Of a stretch of 35,744 nt of DNA, positions 25,647 to 31,405 are shown piece after piece (positions within the stretch are counted from its first letter, which is position 1; every line of letters begins with the position of its first letter). The DNA lies in assembly GCF_003463065.1 (NCBI RefSeq), contig NZ_QSCM01000025.1:1-35744 (forward strand). The letters are read 5' to 3'. The stretch comes from Blautia sp. OF03-15BH. Its GTDB lineage: Bacteria > Bacillota > Clostridia > Lachnospirales > Lachnospiraceae. The position numbers were made by a program, and so were the translations under genes. The notes below the pieces were generated by a model. That model worked only from the letters and a program-made list of their open reading frames with translations, was not told where the DNA came from and made no database searches.

Positions 25647-26486
25647 TTATTTTTTCCTGAACCCCAGTATATCACATTCGAAATCCGCTGATTTACTGCG
25701 TAAATCGCTACTTTCTTGCATCTTATCTTTCACAACGGCCGGCACATCGATCAGTCCAAACCGATAGAACATCCCATAAATGTAGGTTACTCCCCGGATG
25801 TCACCCAAAGCTTTCGGTCCGTTAACCACCGCTCCGACCTCTTTTATATTACCAAGTGCCAGCAGCACCGAGCTCCATGCCAGACTCTTGCTGTTCTCCC
25901 GGCGGTCGATCCACAGTTCTTTTGTGTATTGACCACTTCTGCCTTTTCGTATTTCATAGGTAAAGGGCAAGCCAGAGTATGTTTTGAAACGCACACCGGA
26001 ATACAGAAAGACCACCTCCCACAGATGCTCCTCCGTCGGCTCTTTCTTCAGCTTCTTTACCGCCCGGTATCTTCTCTGACGCTCTGCCCCGACACTGATC
26101 TTTTTCACCGGTGCTGTGCCCGGGAAATACACGCCCTTTTCATACGGCAGATAGGAAGTAACAGAAGACTTCGACAACTTCAGGTGATCTGCAGTTAAGA
26201 TGAGTGCCGTTTTATAATCCTGTGTTTCTCTGTATTCTTCAAAAGTATCCTGCACCCTCCCTGCCACTTCCGATTCATAAACCCCGGCTGTGATGAGCAG
26301 CTTCCGAACCTTGATCGGGTTCAAACCCAGTTCATCGGCAATGGCCTGCAAAGACATCTTCGAATCATAAAGTGTAACCGCACTTTCCATCTGCTCTTTC
26401 AGATTCTTCCCTGCATCATACTCCGGCTTCCGCTTCTTGCGACCGCCGCCGGGTTTGCGAGGCTTATACGCTCTTTTCTCTTCCAT
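25647..26486 (-). CDS. Helix-turn-helix protein of unknown function
   Basis: A 279-residue basic protein I cannot name. The first 25 residues are very basic (RKPRKPGGGRKKRKPEYD type). Two helix-turn-helix-like segments follow: MSLQAIADELGLNPIKVRKLLITAGVY (about 43-70) and YKTALILTADHLKLSKSSVTSYLPY (about 90-115). The rest (about 150-260) is mixed alpha/beta (VVFLYSGVRFKTYSGLPFTYEIRKGRSG...ELWIDRRENSKSLAWSSVLLAL) without a catalytic motif that I recognise. It ends 23 bp before the isomerase and may be cotranscribed. A DNA-binding regulator or mobile-element accessory protein is possible. The upstream 120 bp contain a TTCTCA/TGAGAA dyad (26584-26598). Confidence 0.6.
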   Translation of the reverse strand: MEEKRAYKPRKPGGGRKKRKPEYDAGKNLKEQMESAVTLYDSKMSLQAIADELGLNPIKVRKLLITAGVYESEVAGRVQDTFEEYRETQDYKTALILTADHLKLSKSSVTSYLPYEKGVYFPGTAPVKKISVGAERQRRYRAVKKLKKEPTEEHLWEVVFLYSGVRFKTYSGLPFTYEIRKGRSGQYTKELWIDRRENSKSLAWSSVLLALGNIKEVGAVVNGPKALGDIRGVTYIYGMFYRFGLIDVPAVVKDKMQESSDLRSKSADFECDILGFRKK

Positions 26487-26620
26487 AATTATTCATTTAA
26501 CTCCATTGTTCCTTTTGTTTTTTGAAAATGCTGTCAGCCTATTCAAAGCAACATCAGACTTTTTGGTATTCTGCTCGTTTCATTCTCATTGTGAGAAAAA
26601 AACGAAGAAAAGTCAAGAGA

Positions 26621-26689
26621 GTAATCTGCTTTTTTGACTGATTTCCACATCACTCATACGCAGCTTCCTCATCCCAAAAGCCAATCGCT
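26621..26689. repeat. Direct repeat R1 bounding the accessory segment
   Basis: This 69-bp sequence, beginning gtaatctgc and ending ccaatcgct, recurs at 35677-35744 in the same orientation. The only difference is a run of six versus five T. The match stops sharply on the left; on the right the second copy runs into the end of the window, so the full length is unknown. It could be an attachment site, a duplicated junction or a dispersed repeat. Confidence 0.9.
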
Positions 26690-26739
26690 TTCCTTTTGTT
26701 CTGCTTTTATTTTCGCTATAAACTATATATCTTTGTAAA

Positions 26740-26948
26740 GCGGACATTCGCAATCCGCTTCGCTACTTGCTCATGAACGCAGTCGCTTCGCGATCTGTCA
26801 GTGGGAGTTTTCAACTCCCACTGACATAAGCATCCCACCTCACCCGCCGCTTAGTGCTCCGCGCACTTGAAGCGGGGGAATGCTCATCTGCGTTCAAAAA
26901 ATACCGTGTGTGCTACAGCTCCGAAGTGCTGCGTTTCACACACGGTAT
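26740..26948. other. Multi-hairpin element, IS200/IS605-like remnant or structured RNA
   Basis: The 633-bp gap 26487-27119 contains R1 and then this block of stems, and no gene other than the isomerase relic. Hairpins: GCGGA/TCCGC near 26740-26760; a perfect 14-bp stem with a 3-nt loop (26796-26809 and 26813-26826); CCGCTT-AGTGC/GCACT-AAGCGG (26847-26875); and a perfect 12-bp stem (26901-26912 and 26937-26948). An outer pair GAACGCAG/CTGCGTTC (26775-26782 and 26888-26895) encloses two of them, giving a cloverleaf-like fold. Such compact hairpins resemble IS200/IS605 ends and TnpB guide RNAs, but no TnpA or TnpB is present. Confidence 0.5.
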
Positions 26949-27017
26949 AGACTGAATATCTACGGGTATCTTAAATTTCTGCCGGAGCACCGACCGAATA
27001 AAGATATGACCAATCTA

Positions 27018-27101
27018 TCAGCTGCAATTATAGGGGAAATCTGAGGATTTAGGAAAACCAAACAGCCAGGCGATTGCCCCGATTTCTGTTGATATTTCCA
27101 T
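27018..27101 (-). pseudogene. 5' relic of a sugar isomerase gene
   Basis: A GGAGG site followed by ATG opens a 27-codon frame starting M-E-I-S-T-E-I-G-A, nearly the same as the start of the intact isomerase at 25623 (MKISTEIGSA), with 17 identical consecutive bases (ccgatttctgttgatat). The similarity then ends and the frame stops. It reads as the truncated start of a paralogue, located 18 bp after the L,D-transpeptidase stop. Confidence 0.6.
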
Positions 27102-27119
27102 GACAGATCCTCCACTTTT

Positions 27120-28400
27120 TTATTGCGGATAAATACAGATCTTCGCCCCTTTGTCCACCGTCTGCATAATCCTGATCATATTGCTCTCACTGACTGCCAC
27201 ACAGCCGCCCGTGTAAGGATTGCTTCCCGTACAATGCAGAAAGATGGCAGAACCCTTGCCAAAAGTACATTCAGAGTTGTAATCAATTGCCAGCACATAA
27301 TTATAATGCGGAACATATGAAATCAGGTGTTCCCCGGAACATTCATGGGGAGTCTCCCGGACATCCACCAGGGTATTGTACCACTGTTTGTCCCCACACC
27401 AGTAAAGATAGGGATTCAGCTTCGTATAAGGAAGTTTCGCTCCGGGATTGTCTTTGATGCCAAAGGCTTTTGTGAAACCAAATACACCTGCAGGCGTTTT
27501 ACGGTCCCCTTCCTTCACCTTATCAATTCCATTGCCGCCAACGTATCCCTTACAGGAAAAATCTTCTTTCCAGCTGCCATTCTCCTTCTCATAAAGGATT
27601 ACCTGGGCATTACTTCCTCCCTGGTACTGTACAAAAATCAGCTGATTGGTAGATGTATCCTTTTCATAGGTTTCCAAGAGCTGATTCCATTTATCCTGCT
27701 TCAAAGTTCCCACTCCCTTTTTATCAAATGTATAGCTCTTTCCGTCAATGATCTGCTCACCAGAGACCATGACAAAAGTTTTCGGATCAAAATACCGCCG
27801 GTTCCCGTCCTGATCCGTAATCCAACCAGCACAAGCCACTCCCCGATCTGGATCAAAATAATACCATTTGCCCTGAACTTTCTTTAAACCTTTGCACATG
27901 ATGCCGCTGGTCGGCTGAAAATATCTCTTCTCGCCTTTGGCATTTCTGACCCAGCCAGTCATCATAGCCCTGGTTGTGCTCTTAAAATAACGGACATTTC
28001 CACTCTTCGCCGTCCAGAATCCCTTCCGGGACCAACCGGTTTTGGGTTCAAAATAATACCACTTTCCCTGAACCTTGGTAAAGCCCCGCTTCATCTCCCC
28101 GGTCTTCACATCAAAATATCGCTTCGCACCTTTCGAAGATTTCAGCCAGCCCCTATAAAGAACTCCTGTTTTCGGATTCAGGTAGTAACGCTTTCCTTTT
28201 AATGTCAGCCAGCCCTTAACTCTCCGGCCATTCTGATAATAATAAGTTTTCCCGTTTAACACACGGAAACCATCGCCGCCTGCCAGGTTCGCATCCGCCG
28301 ACGTGATCAGCTCCCCTGCATAACTCTGCCCGCCTGAGGCGCCTAATACCACACCTGCAGCTAAAACTCCTATTCCGATGCTTTTTATCCACTTTTTCAT
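27120..28400 (-). CDS. L,D-transpeptidase (YkuD) with cell-wall-binding repeats
   Basis: A 426-residue secreted protein. Signal peptide: MKKWIKSIGIGVLAAGVVLGASGGQSYA. Residues about 45-235 are nine or so repeats of about 20 residues of the choline/glucan-binding type (G-K-x-Y-Y-F/L-x-P-x-T-G-x-x-x-x-G-W). The C-terminal YkuD domain (about 250-426) has the catalytic signature HCTGSNPYTGGCVAVSE with His389 and Cys400. It should form 3-3 peptidoglycan cross-links or attach proteins to peptidoglycan, held at the wall by the repeats. AGAGG precedes the ATG. Codon use and GC look like the core genome, unlike the downstream relics. Confidence 0.92.
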   Translation of the reverse strand: MKKWIKSIGIGVLAAGVVLGASGGQSYAGELITSADANLAGGDGFRVLNGKTYYYQNGRRVKGWLTLKGKRYYLNPKTGVLYRGWLKSSKGAKRYFDVKTGEMKRGFTKVQGKWYYFEPKTGWSRKGFWTAKSGNVRYFKSTTRAMMTGWVRNAKGEKRYFQPTSGIMCKGLKKVQGKWYYFDPDRGVACAGWITDQDGNRRYFDPKTFVMVSGEQIIDGKSYTFDKKGVGTLKQDKWNQLLETYEKDTSTNQLIFVQYQGGSNAQVILYEKENGSWKEDFSCKGYVGGNGIDKVKEGDRKTPAGVFGFTKAFGIKDNPGAKLPYTKLNPYLYWCGDKQWYNTLVDVRETPHECSGEHLISYVPHYNYVLAIDYNSECTFGKGSAIFLHCTGSNPYTGGCVAVSESNMIRIMQTVDKGAKICIYPQ

Positions 28401-28436
28401 AAATTCAACCTCTGGAGAAGATATTCTATTCTTTGC

Positions 28437-28670
28437 GAATTATCCATTCGACAAAACATCAAATTGACTTGCCTGTTTTCTTAAAACCTCATCTGAAGCT
28501 TCTATTGCAATTCCTGCCTTTTTGAGATACCCAACGCTGTAACAAACGACAAGAACATCATGATCGCTACACGGTTACGTCCTATCGCCTGACTTTTTTC
28601 CACGCCGTGCATCAGTTCCCCATAATCCAGATGTAAAAATATCGAGCCCTTTATCAATATACACTTTGAA
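28437..28670 (-). pseudogene. Decayed coding sequence upstream of the L,D-transpeptidase
   Basis: Within the gap 28401-28777 short frames that look like protein remnants follow each other in different phases on the minus strand. Examples are one ending YGELMHGVEKSQAIGRNR... then a stop near 28503, and one reading VLVVCYSVGYLKKAGIAIEAS... with a stop near 28440. I do not recognise the family. The position, after an XRE cassette, suggests the remains of a further cassette gene. No clear promoter for the L,D-transpeptidase was found here. Confidence 0.35.
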
Positions 28671-28802
28671 TTATGCAGGAAGCTTATCTAATAGCTTTCT
28701 CACCTGATCCGGATTACAACATGATACATGTGCTAAAGAGTTTCTGCATTCATGCAAAAACTTAATCCAATCTCTATCTATCTCCTCCGGAATATAAAGC
28801 AT
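28671..28802 (-). CDS. Small overlapping ORF or frameshifted tail with RNSLAH motif
   Basis: A 43-codon frame starting MLYIPEEIDRDW and ending LLDKLPA overlaps the end of the preceding small gene by 25 bp in another phase and has no ribosome site. It could be the true C-terminus of that gene after a frameshift, because the preceding protein ends abruptly in RICFIFRRR. ECRNSLAH fits the R-X4-H pattern of HEPN nucleases, but the peptide is far too short to be a HEPN domain by itself. Confidence 0.35.
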   Translation of the reverse strand: MLYIPEEIDRDWIKFLHECRNSLAHVSCCNPDQVRKLLDKLPA

Positions 28803-28978
28803 ATACGCACTTCAATATCGTCCATGCTTGTTTCAAGTACCCTACCGTCTTTTGAAAACACTGCCGCACGATCTGGGCGATTCAGATTCAACACGCGATA
28901 GCCCTCTGTGCATCGTGTGAACGCATAGCCGTTCACAATCATGTCCGCTGCATCCGCAACCTGTTTAATATCAGCCAT
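28778..28978 (-). CDS. Small conserved protein of XRE cassette
   Basis: A 66-residue protein (ADIKQVADAADMIVNGYAFTRCTEGYRVLNLNRPDRAAVFSKDG, split here as it reads). I recognise this as a small protein often seen beside XRE regulators in Lachnospiraceae, function unknown. ATG at 28978 is chosen over a TTG at 28984 because AAAGGAG lies upstream at good distance; it overlaps the previous gene by 8 bp. The last nine residues (RICFIFRRR) look unlike the rest and may result from a frameshift. Confidence 0.62.
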   Translation of the reverse strand: MADIKQVADAADMIVNGYAFTRCTEGYRVLNLNRPDRAAVFSKDGRVLETSMDDIEVRICFIFRRR

Positions 28979-29243
28979 TTGCAACCTTCACTCCTTTGAT
29001 TGGTTCCAGAAATTTATCAGCATCAAAATAAAGATTTTGAAGAATTGGTACAAGATCAATGTACTCTTCTTCCGGTTCAGCATTCTGCTTATATTTCGCC
29101 ATCACTACTAAGTAGCCGTTATCCCACTCTTTCACTTCCGTGTAATGCTCCAAAGAATACGGTGCAGCAAAACGAATCACATGATTACCAAAACGAAATA
29201 CTGTATAATTTTTCTCATTGCTAAGAGTAGCTTCTCCAGTCAT
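28971..29243 (-). CDS. Conserved protein of XRE cassette
   Basis: A 90-residue acidic protein of unknown function (TGEATLSNEKNYTVFRFGNH... EEEYIDLVPILQNLYFDADKFLEPIKGVKV). Its ATG overlaps the XRE stop (ATGA) and its end overlaps the next gene, so three genes form one tightly coupled unit. Such a regulator plus two small proteins is the layout of many toxin-antitoxin-like cassettes; which product would be toxic cannot be told. Confidence 0.65.
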   Translation of the reverse strand: MTGEATLSNEKNYTVFRFGNHVIRFAAPYSLEHYTEVKEWDNGYLVVMAKYKQNAEPEEEYIDLVPILQNLYFDADKFLEPIKGVKVANG

Positions 29244-29512
29244 GCTGAATCCTCCTTAAAAAGTTTGTCCACCATTTCATGGATTTCATTCACTGTTTCT
29301 ATATCTGATTTCATTGAACATGGACACGAAACCTGCTGGGAGAGTTCGCTGATTCCTTTCATGAGAAGAGAAAATCTCTTTACTGTGACGTTTTGAATAT
29401 CAATATCACCGGCTTCCAATTTCTGAACCCAGCGAAGATCCAGCCCTGCTGCATCAGCAAGAGCTTTTTGGGTAATTCCCAGTCCTTGTCTCCACTCTTT
29501 TATCTTAACCAT
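29240..29512 (-). CDS. XRE-family helix-turn-helix regulator
   Basis: A 90-residue protein with a Cro/CI-type DNA-binding domain at the N-terminus: WRQGLGITQKALADAAGLDLRWVQKLEAGDIDIQNVTVKRFSLLMKG. The C-terminal 35 residues are a helical tail. A GGAGGAG site lies 5 nt before the ATG and a near-consensus promoter lies 20 bp further up. First gene of the three-gene cassette, and probably its autorepressor. Confidence 0.8.
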   Translation of the reverse strand: MVKIKEWRQGLGITQKALADAAGLDLRWVQKLEAGDIDIQNVTVKRFSLLMKGISELSQQVSCPCSMKSDIETVNEIHEMVDKLFKEDSA

Positions 29513-29531
29513 GTCAACTCCTCCTGTGTCA

Positions 29532-29560
29532 ATTATACGTTAATATTGGCGCAAGGTCAA
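29532..29560 (-). promoter_or_regulatory. Promoter of the XRE cassette
   Basis: Minus strand: TTGACC (29560-29555), 17-nt spacer, TATAAT (29537-29532), 20 bp before the XRE start, so the leader is very short and begins close to the ribosome site. The spacer contains ATATTAACGTATA, a possible small operator dyad. Confidence 0.82.
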
Positions 29561-29702
29561 CACGCTTTTCTTGGCTTAGAGCTTAATATTTATAAGTACA
29601 ATAAACAAACGCCTTATTTCGCTTCTCGAAACAGAAGTAGGCATTATTGACTTCAAATACATTGACGCCTATCTATCATAAAATCTGGGTAATCAAACTT
29701 GT

Positions 29703-29789
29703 TGAGGGTCTCTCTTCGTGAGGGGCAAACTTGAGGGTTTGTCGTGAGGGGCGTTCATGAGGGGCTGGTTTGAGGGTTCTTCATGAGGG
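29703..29789. repeat. Tandem 13-bp iteron-like repeats (TGAGGG)
   Basis: Seven copies of TGAGGG start at 29703, 29719, 29732, 29745, 29758, 29771 and 29784. The last six are spaced exactly 13 bp apart, with variable 6-7-nt fillers. A 62-codon minus-strand frame (29693-29881) reads through them as a proline-rich tail but has no ribosome site. The fixed period resembles iterons or a protein-binding array. Confidence 0.75.
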
Positions 29790-29805
29790 TTTCTGCCTGT
29801 AATGG

Positions 29806-29843
29806 AAAAGGATTGATCAGTTTCTTGGCTGACCAATCCTTTT
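29806..29843. terminator. Terminator-like hairpin
   Basis: Stem AAAAGGATTGATCAG (29806-29820) pairs with CTGACCAATCCTTTT (29829-29843) with one mismatch, followed by TT then C on the plus side. No intact plus-strand gene ends here, so it may be the left-over terminator of a lost gene or part of the ISL3 element end. Confidence 0.5.
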
Positions 29844-29921
29844 TTCATAAGGATCTCTTGTCCTTTTATCCTTCTTTTCATATGATGTTTTTGCGGAAAC
29901 TACCAAATGAAAGGAGGATAC

Positions 29922-30070
29922 ATGAATAGTATCACAGATTTACTTGACCTTGAAGATACTGATATAACAATTACGGATATTCAGATCCAAGGGCAAACCA
30001 AAACTCTCTTTCTTGAATCCAAACCAGTCGCTCATTACTGTCCTTCCTGTGGATATAAAATGCACTCTCT
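29922..30070 (+). pseudogene. ISL3 family transposase, N-terminal fragment
   Basis: AAGGAGG then ATG opens MNSITDLLDLEDTDITITDIQIQGQTKTLFL..., continuing to HYCPSCGYKMHS. This is the start of ISL3-type transposases, with the first two cysteines of the zinc-binding region. Similarity ends near 30070, where the sequence turns into the 3' part of an opposite-strand gene (30071-30499). Only about 50 of roughly 400 residues remain, so the element is dead. Confidence 0.75.
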
Positions 30071-30499
30071 GGCAAAACCAAGTGTGCAAGCGGTCTTTCC
30101 TGCCGCAAAAGTACATTTCACTCGATTTTTTACAAAGTCCTCTTCCACAAGAGTTTCTGCTTCAAAAAGAGAAGACAGATTCGAGAGGGCATTTATTTTC
30201 CTTCTTACTGAACCTTTCACCTCTGCCTCACTTTGCCCCTTCTAAAAAAAAGCAAAATCATCTTCCTGCAGAGTACCTTCCAAACATTTATTAAAGAATT
30301 CGTCAGCAGATAACGCCGATGATACACCTGTCAAATGTTCATAGTTACTGGTATGTGCACCTATTATATAATATGGATTCTTCTCAAAAGCCTCTGAACA
30401 AACAAGATATTCGCAATCCACAAAGAACTCCTTAAACATCTTGGCATTCACTATTGCTTCTTCTTTCACTCGCTCCTTAAAGCTCTTTTGTTCCGCCAT
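30071..30499 (-). pseudogene. PBECR4-like nuclease gene, broken (candidate toxin)
   Basis: From ATG 30499 (AAAGGAAAG upstream) the frame reads MAEQKSFKERVKEEAIVNAK and continues with YYIIGAHTSNYEHLTGVSSALSADEFF and LQEDDFAFF, then meets TAG at 30244-30242. In the same frame it goes on as KGQSEAEVKGSVRRKINAL...VKNRVKCTFAAGKTACTLGF, and is then cut by the ISL3 fragment. I place it, from memory of the HLTG...FF pattern, with the PBECR4 (phage Barnase-EndoU-ColicinE5/D-RelE-like nuclease 4) group; a CptN/ToxN-type toxin is the main alternative. A single base change (AAG to TAG) explains the stop. Both the stop and the missing 3' end argue it is inactive. Confidence 0.58.
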
Positions 30500-30510
30500 A
30501 ACTTTCCTTT

Positions 30511-30546
30511 CAAAAAAGTAAGAGGGGCAGCTCTTCGCTACCCCTC
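30511..30546 (-). terminator. Terminator between the small RNA and the nuclease-like gene
   Basis: Minus strand: 10-bp stem GAGGGGTAGC/GCTGCCCCTC (one G-T pair), 5-nt loop, then TTACTTTTTTG. It ends 12 bp before the ATG of the nuclease-like frame, so most transcripts would stop and only read-through would express the protein. Confidence 0.85.
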
Positions 30547-30700
30547 CACTCATTTTACGCAGTTTTGTCTGCAATGGGAATGGGTTTACGGTCTCCATCC
30601 CGACCACTGGGGACAGGTTTTATGTCTCTGGCCCGACATTAAACGCACCAGCGTTTTATAGCCTTTGCAATTTGAAGATTCCAGATTGCTCTTTCTCTTC
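30511..30700 (-). ncRNA. Small RNA with pseudoknot repeats (type III antitoxin-like)
   Basis: Between a consensus promoter and a Rho-independent terminator lies a ~190-nt transcript without a credible reading frame. Two neighbouring 33-nt units (30634-30602 and 30601-30569, minus strand) match at 20 of 30 positions and share GGG, GAGAC, TAAA, ACC and CCC blocks. In each, GUC before the unit pairs with GAC (AUGUC/GACAU; GGUC/GACC), and the GGG loop pairs with the downstream CCC: GGGcCAG/CUGuCCC in one, GGGA-UGG/CCAuUCCC in the other. Both stems co-vary. A weaker third unit precedes them. Repeats, terminator and a nuclease-like gene directly after it match the type III toxin-antitoxin layout. 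Confidence 0.6.
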
Positions 30701-30706
30701 ACCTAT

Positions 30707-30735
30707 ATTATACTCAAAACACGCGAAATTATCAA
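30707..30735 (-). promoter_or_regulatory. Promoter of the small RNA
   Basis: Minus strand: TTGATA (30735-30730), 17-nt spacer, TATAAT (30712-30707). It begins only 8 bp after the stop of the upstream small gene (30743). Confidence 0.85.
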
Positions 30736-30742
30736 CTGGTTT

Positions 30743-30973
30743 TCAAAAAATAATTCTATTAACTTCTGCCCCATCAACATGGCTTTGAACTGGCATCGGT
30801 GCGCCACTTTCACCGAACAGTTGGATTACCTTTGGTTCAATGATACTCTCCACCTTTTTCAAGGCTTCTTCCTCTGACATCCGCCTCAGATACCCTTTCA
30901 TTGCACTTGCCACAATGATTTCCATCACTGTTGTTCCATAATCCTCAACGGACAGCCAAGCTAACTTTTTCAT
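30743..30973 (-). CDS. Small hypothetical protein
   Basis: A 76-residue protein (MKKLAWLSVEDYGTTVMEIIVASAMKGYLRRMSEEEALKKVESII, two pieces as read). I do not recognise it. The frame is open to 31063, but ATG at 30973 has GGAGAG at good distance. It has a hydrophobic stretch followed by a charged helix and no cysteine or histidine motif. It lies just upstream of the small-RNA promoter and could belong to the same locus or to the element carrying it. Confidence 0.6.
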   Translation of the reverse strand: MKKLAWLSVEDYGTTVMEIIVASAMKGYLRRMSEEEALKKVESIIEPKVIQLFGESGAPMPVQSHVDGAEVNRIIF

Positions 30974-31066
30974 GTCAATCTCTCCTGCTATGTGTATTTC
31001 TGTATCCTCACCATATACCAAAACTCTGCACATAGCAATATGTACGATAAAAAATCCGTACAAAGC

Positions 31067-31111
31067 AAAAAAGGGCCCTGCCGGTATGCATTTCTACACA
31101 TCCGACAGGGC
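31067..31111 (-). terminator. Rho-independent terminator
   Basis: Minus strand: 10-bp stem GCCCTGTCGG/CCGGCAGGGC (one G-T pair), 17-nt loop, then CCTTTTTTG. It lies 11 bp after the stop of the frame ending at 31122, supporting that frame as a real gene end. Confidence 0.85.
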
Positions 31112-31121
31112 ATTCTTTCCT

Positions 31122-31310
31122 TTATACAGCCTGCTCTCGTTTTGCTTTACTTCTCAGATATCTTCGGTACTGAACTGTGTTGTCATATACCCGGTACGGG
31201 GCATCAACCAGAGTCACCAGCCCGTCAAGGCTGCATTTCTTAAATCCCAGAAAACTGGTCAGTGTCCTCTGATTTCCACAGGTGGGCAGTCTTAGATGGT
31301 CAGACCCCAA
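31122..31310 (-). pseudogene. C-terminal fragment of an unidentified gene
   Basis: A 62-codon frame (GNQRTLTSFLGFKKCSLDGL, VTLVDAPYRVYDNTVQYRRYLRSKAKREQ). The residues look protein-like and a strong terminator follows, but the apparent start lies inside the GGTCAGACCCCAATG repeat motif and has no ribosome site. I infer a gene whose 5' part was lost at that repeat. Family not recognised. Confidence 0.42.
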
Positions 31311-31313
31311 TGC
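31299..31313. repeat. 15-bp motif, inverted partner of 34342-34356
   Basis: GGTCAGACCCCAATG here is the exact reverse complement of the first 15 bases of the palindrome at 34342-34362. A gene fragment abuts each copy, so both probably mark the ends or scars of the same mobile element type. Confidence 0.65.
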
Positions 31314-31405
31314 CTATGGAAAAGGTAGCCTTTTTTATAGTATTAGTCTCAAATGAATTTGAGGGCTGCACAAGTTGAATTCAGATGAGCAAGAATATGA
31401 GAGTT

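Noticed and set aside
29703..29789. CRISPR array
   Set aside because: The repeat is only 6-7 bp with a 13-bp period; no 25-35-bp repeats, unique spacers or cas genes anywhere in the window.
29693..29881. Minus-strand 62-codon frame across the TGAGGG array
   Set aside because: No ribosome site, and most of it translates tandem repeats and a hairpin; described as repeats instead.
30013..30294. Plus-strand 93-codon frame near the ISL3 fragment
   Set aside because: Overlaps the ISL3 fragment in another phase and then the antisense of the nuclease-like gene; not protein-like.
30511..30700. Known metabolite riboswitch ahead of the nuclease-like gene
   Set aside because: The leader ends in a terminator, but I could not match its motifs to any riboswitch class I know, and the tandem covarying units fit a type III antitoxin better.
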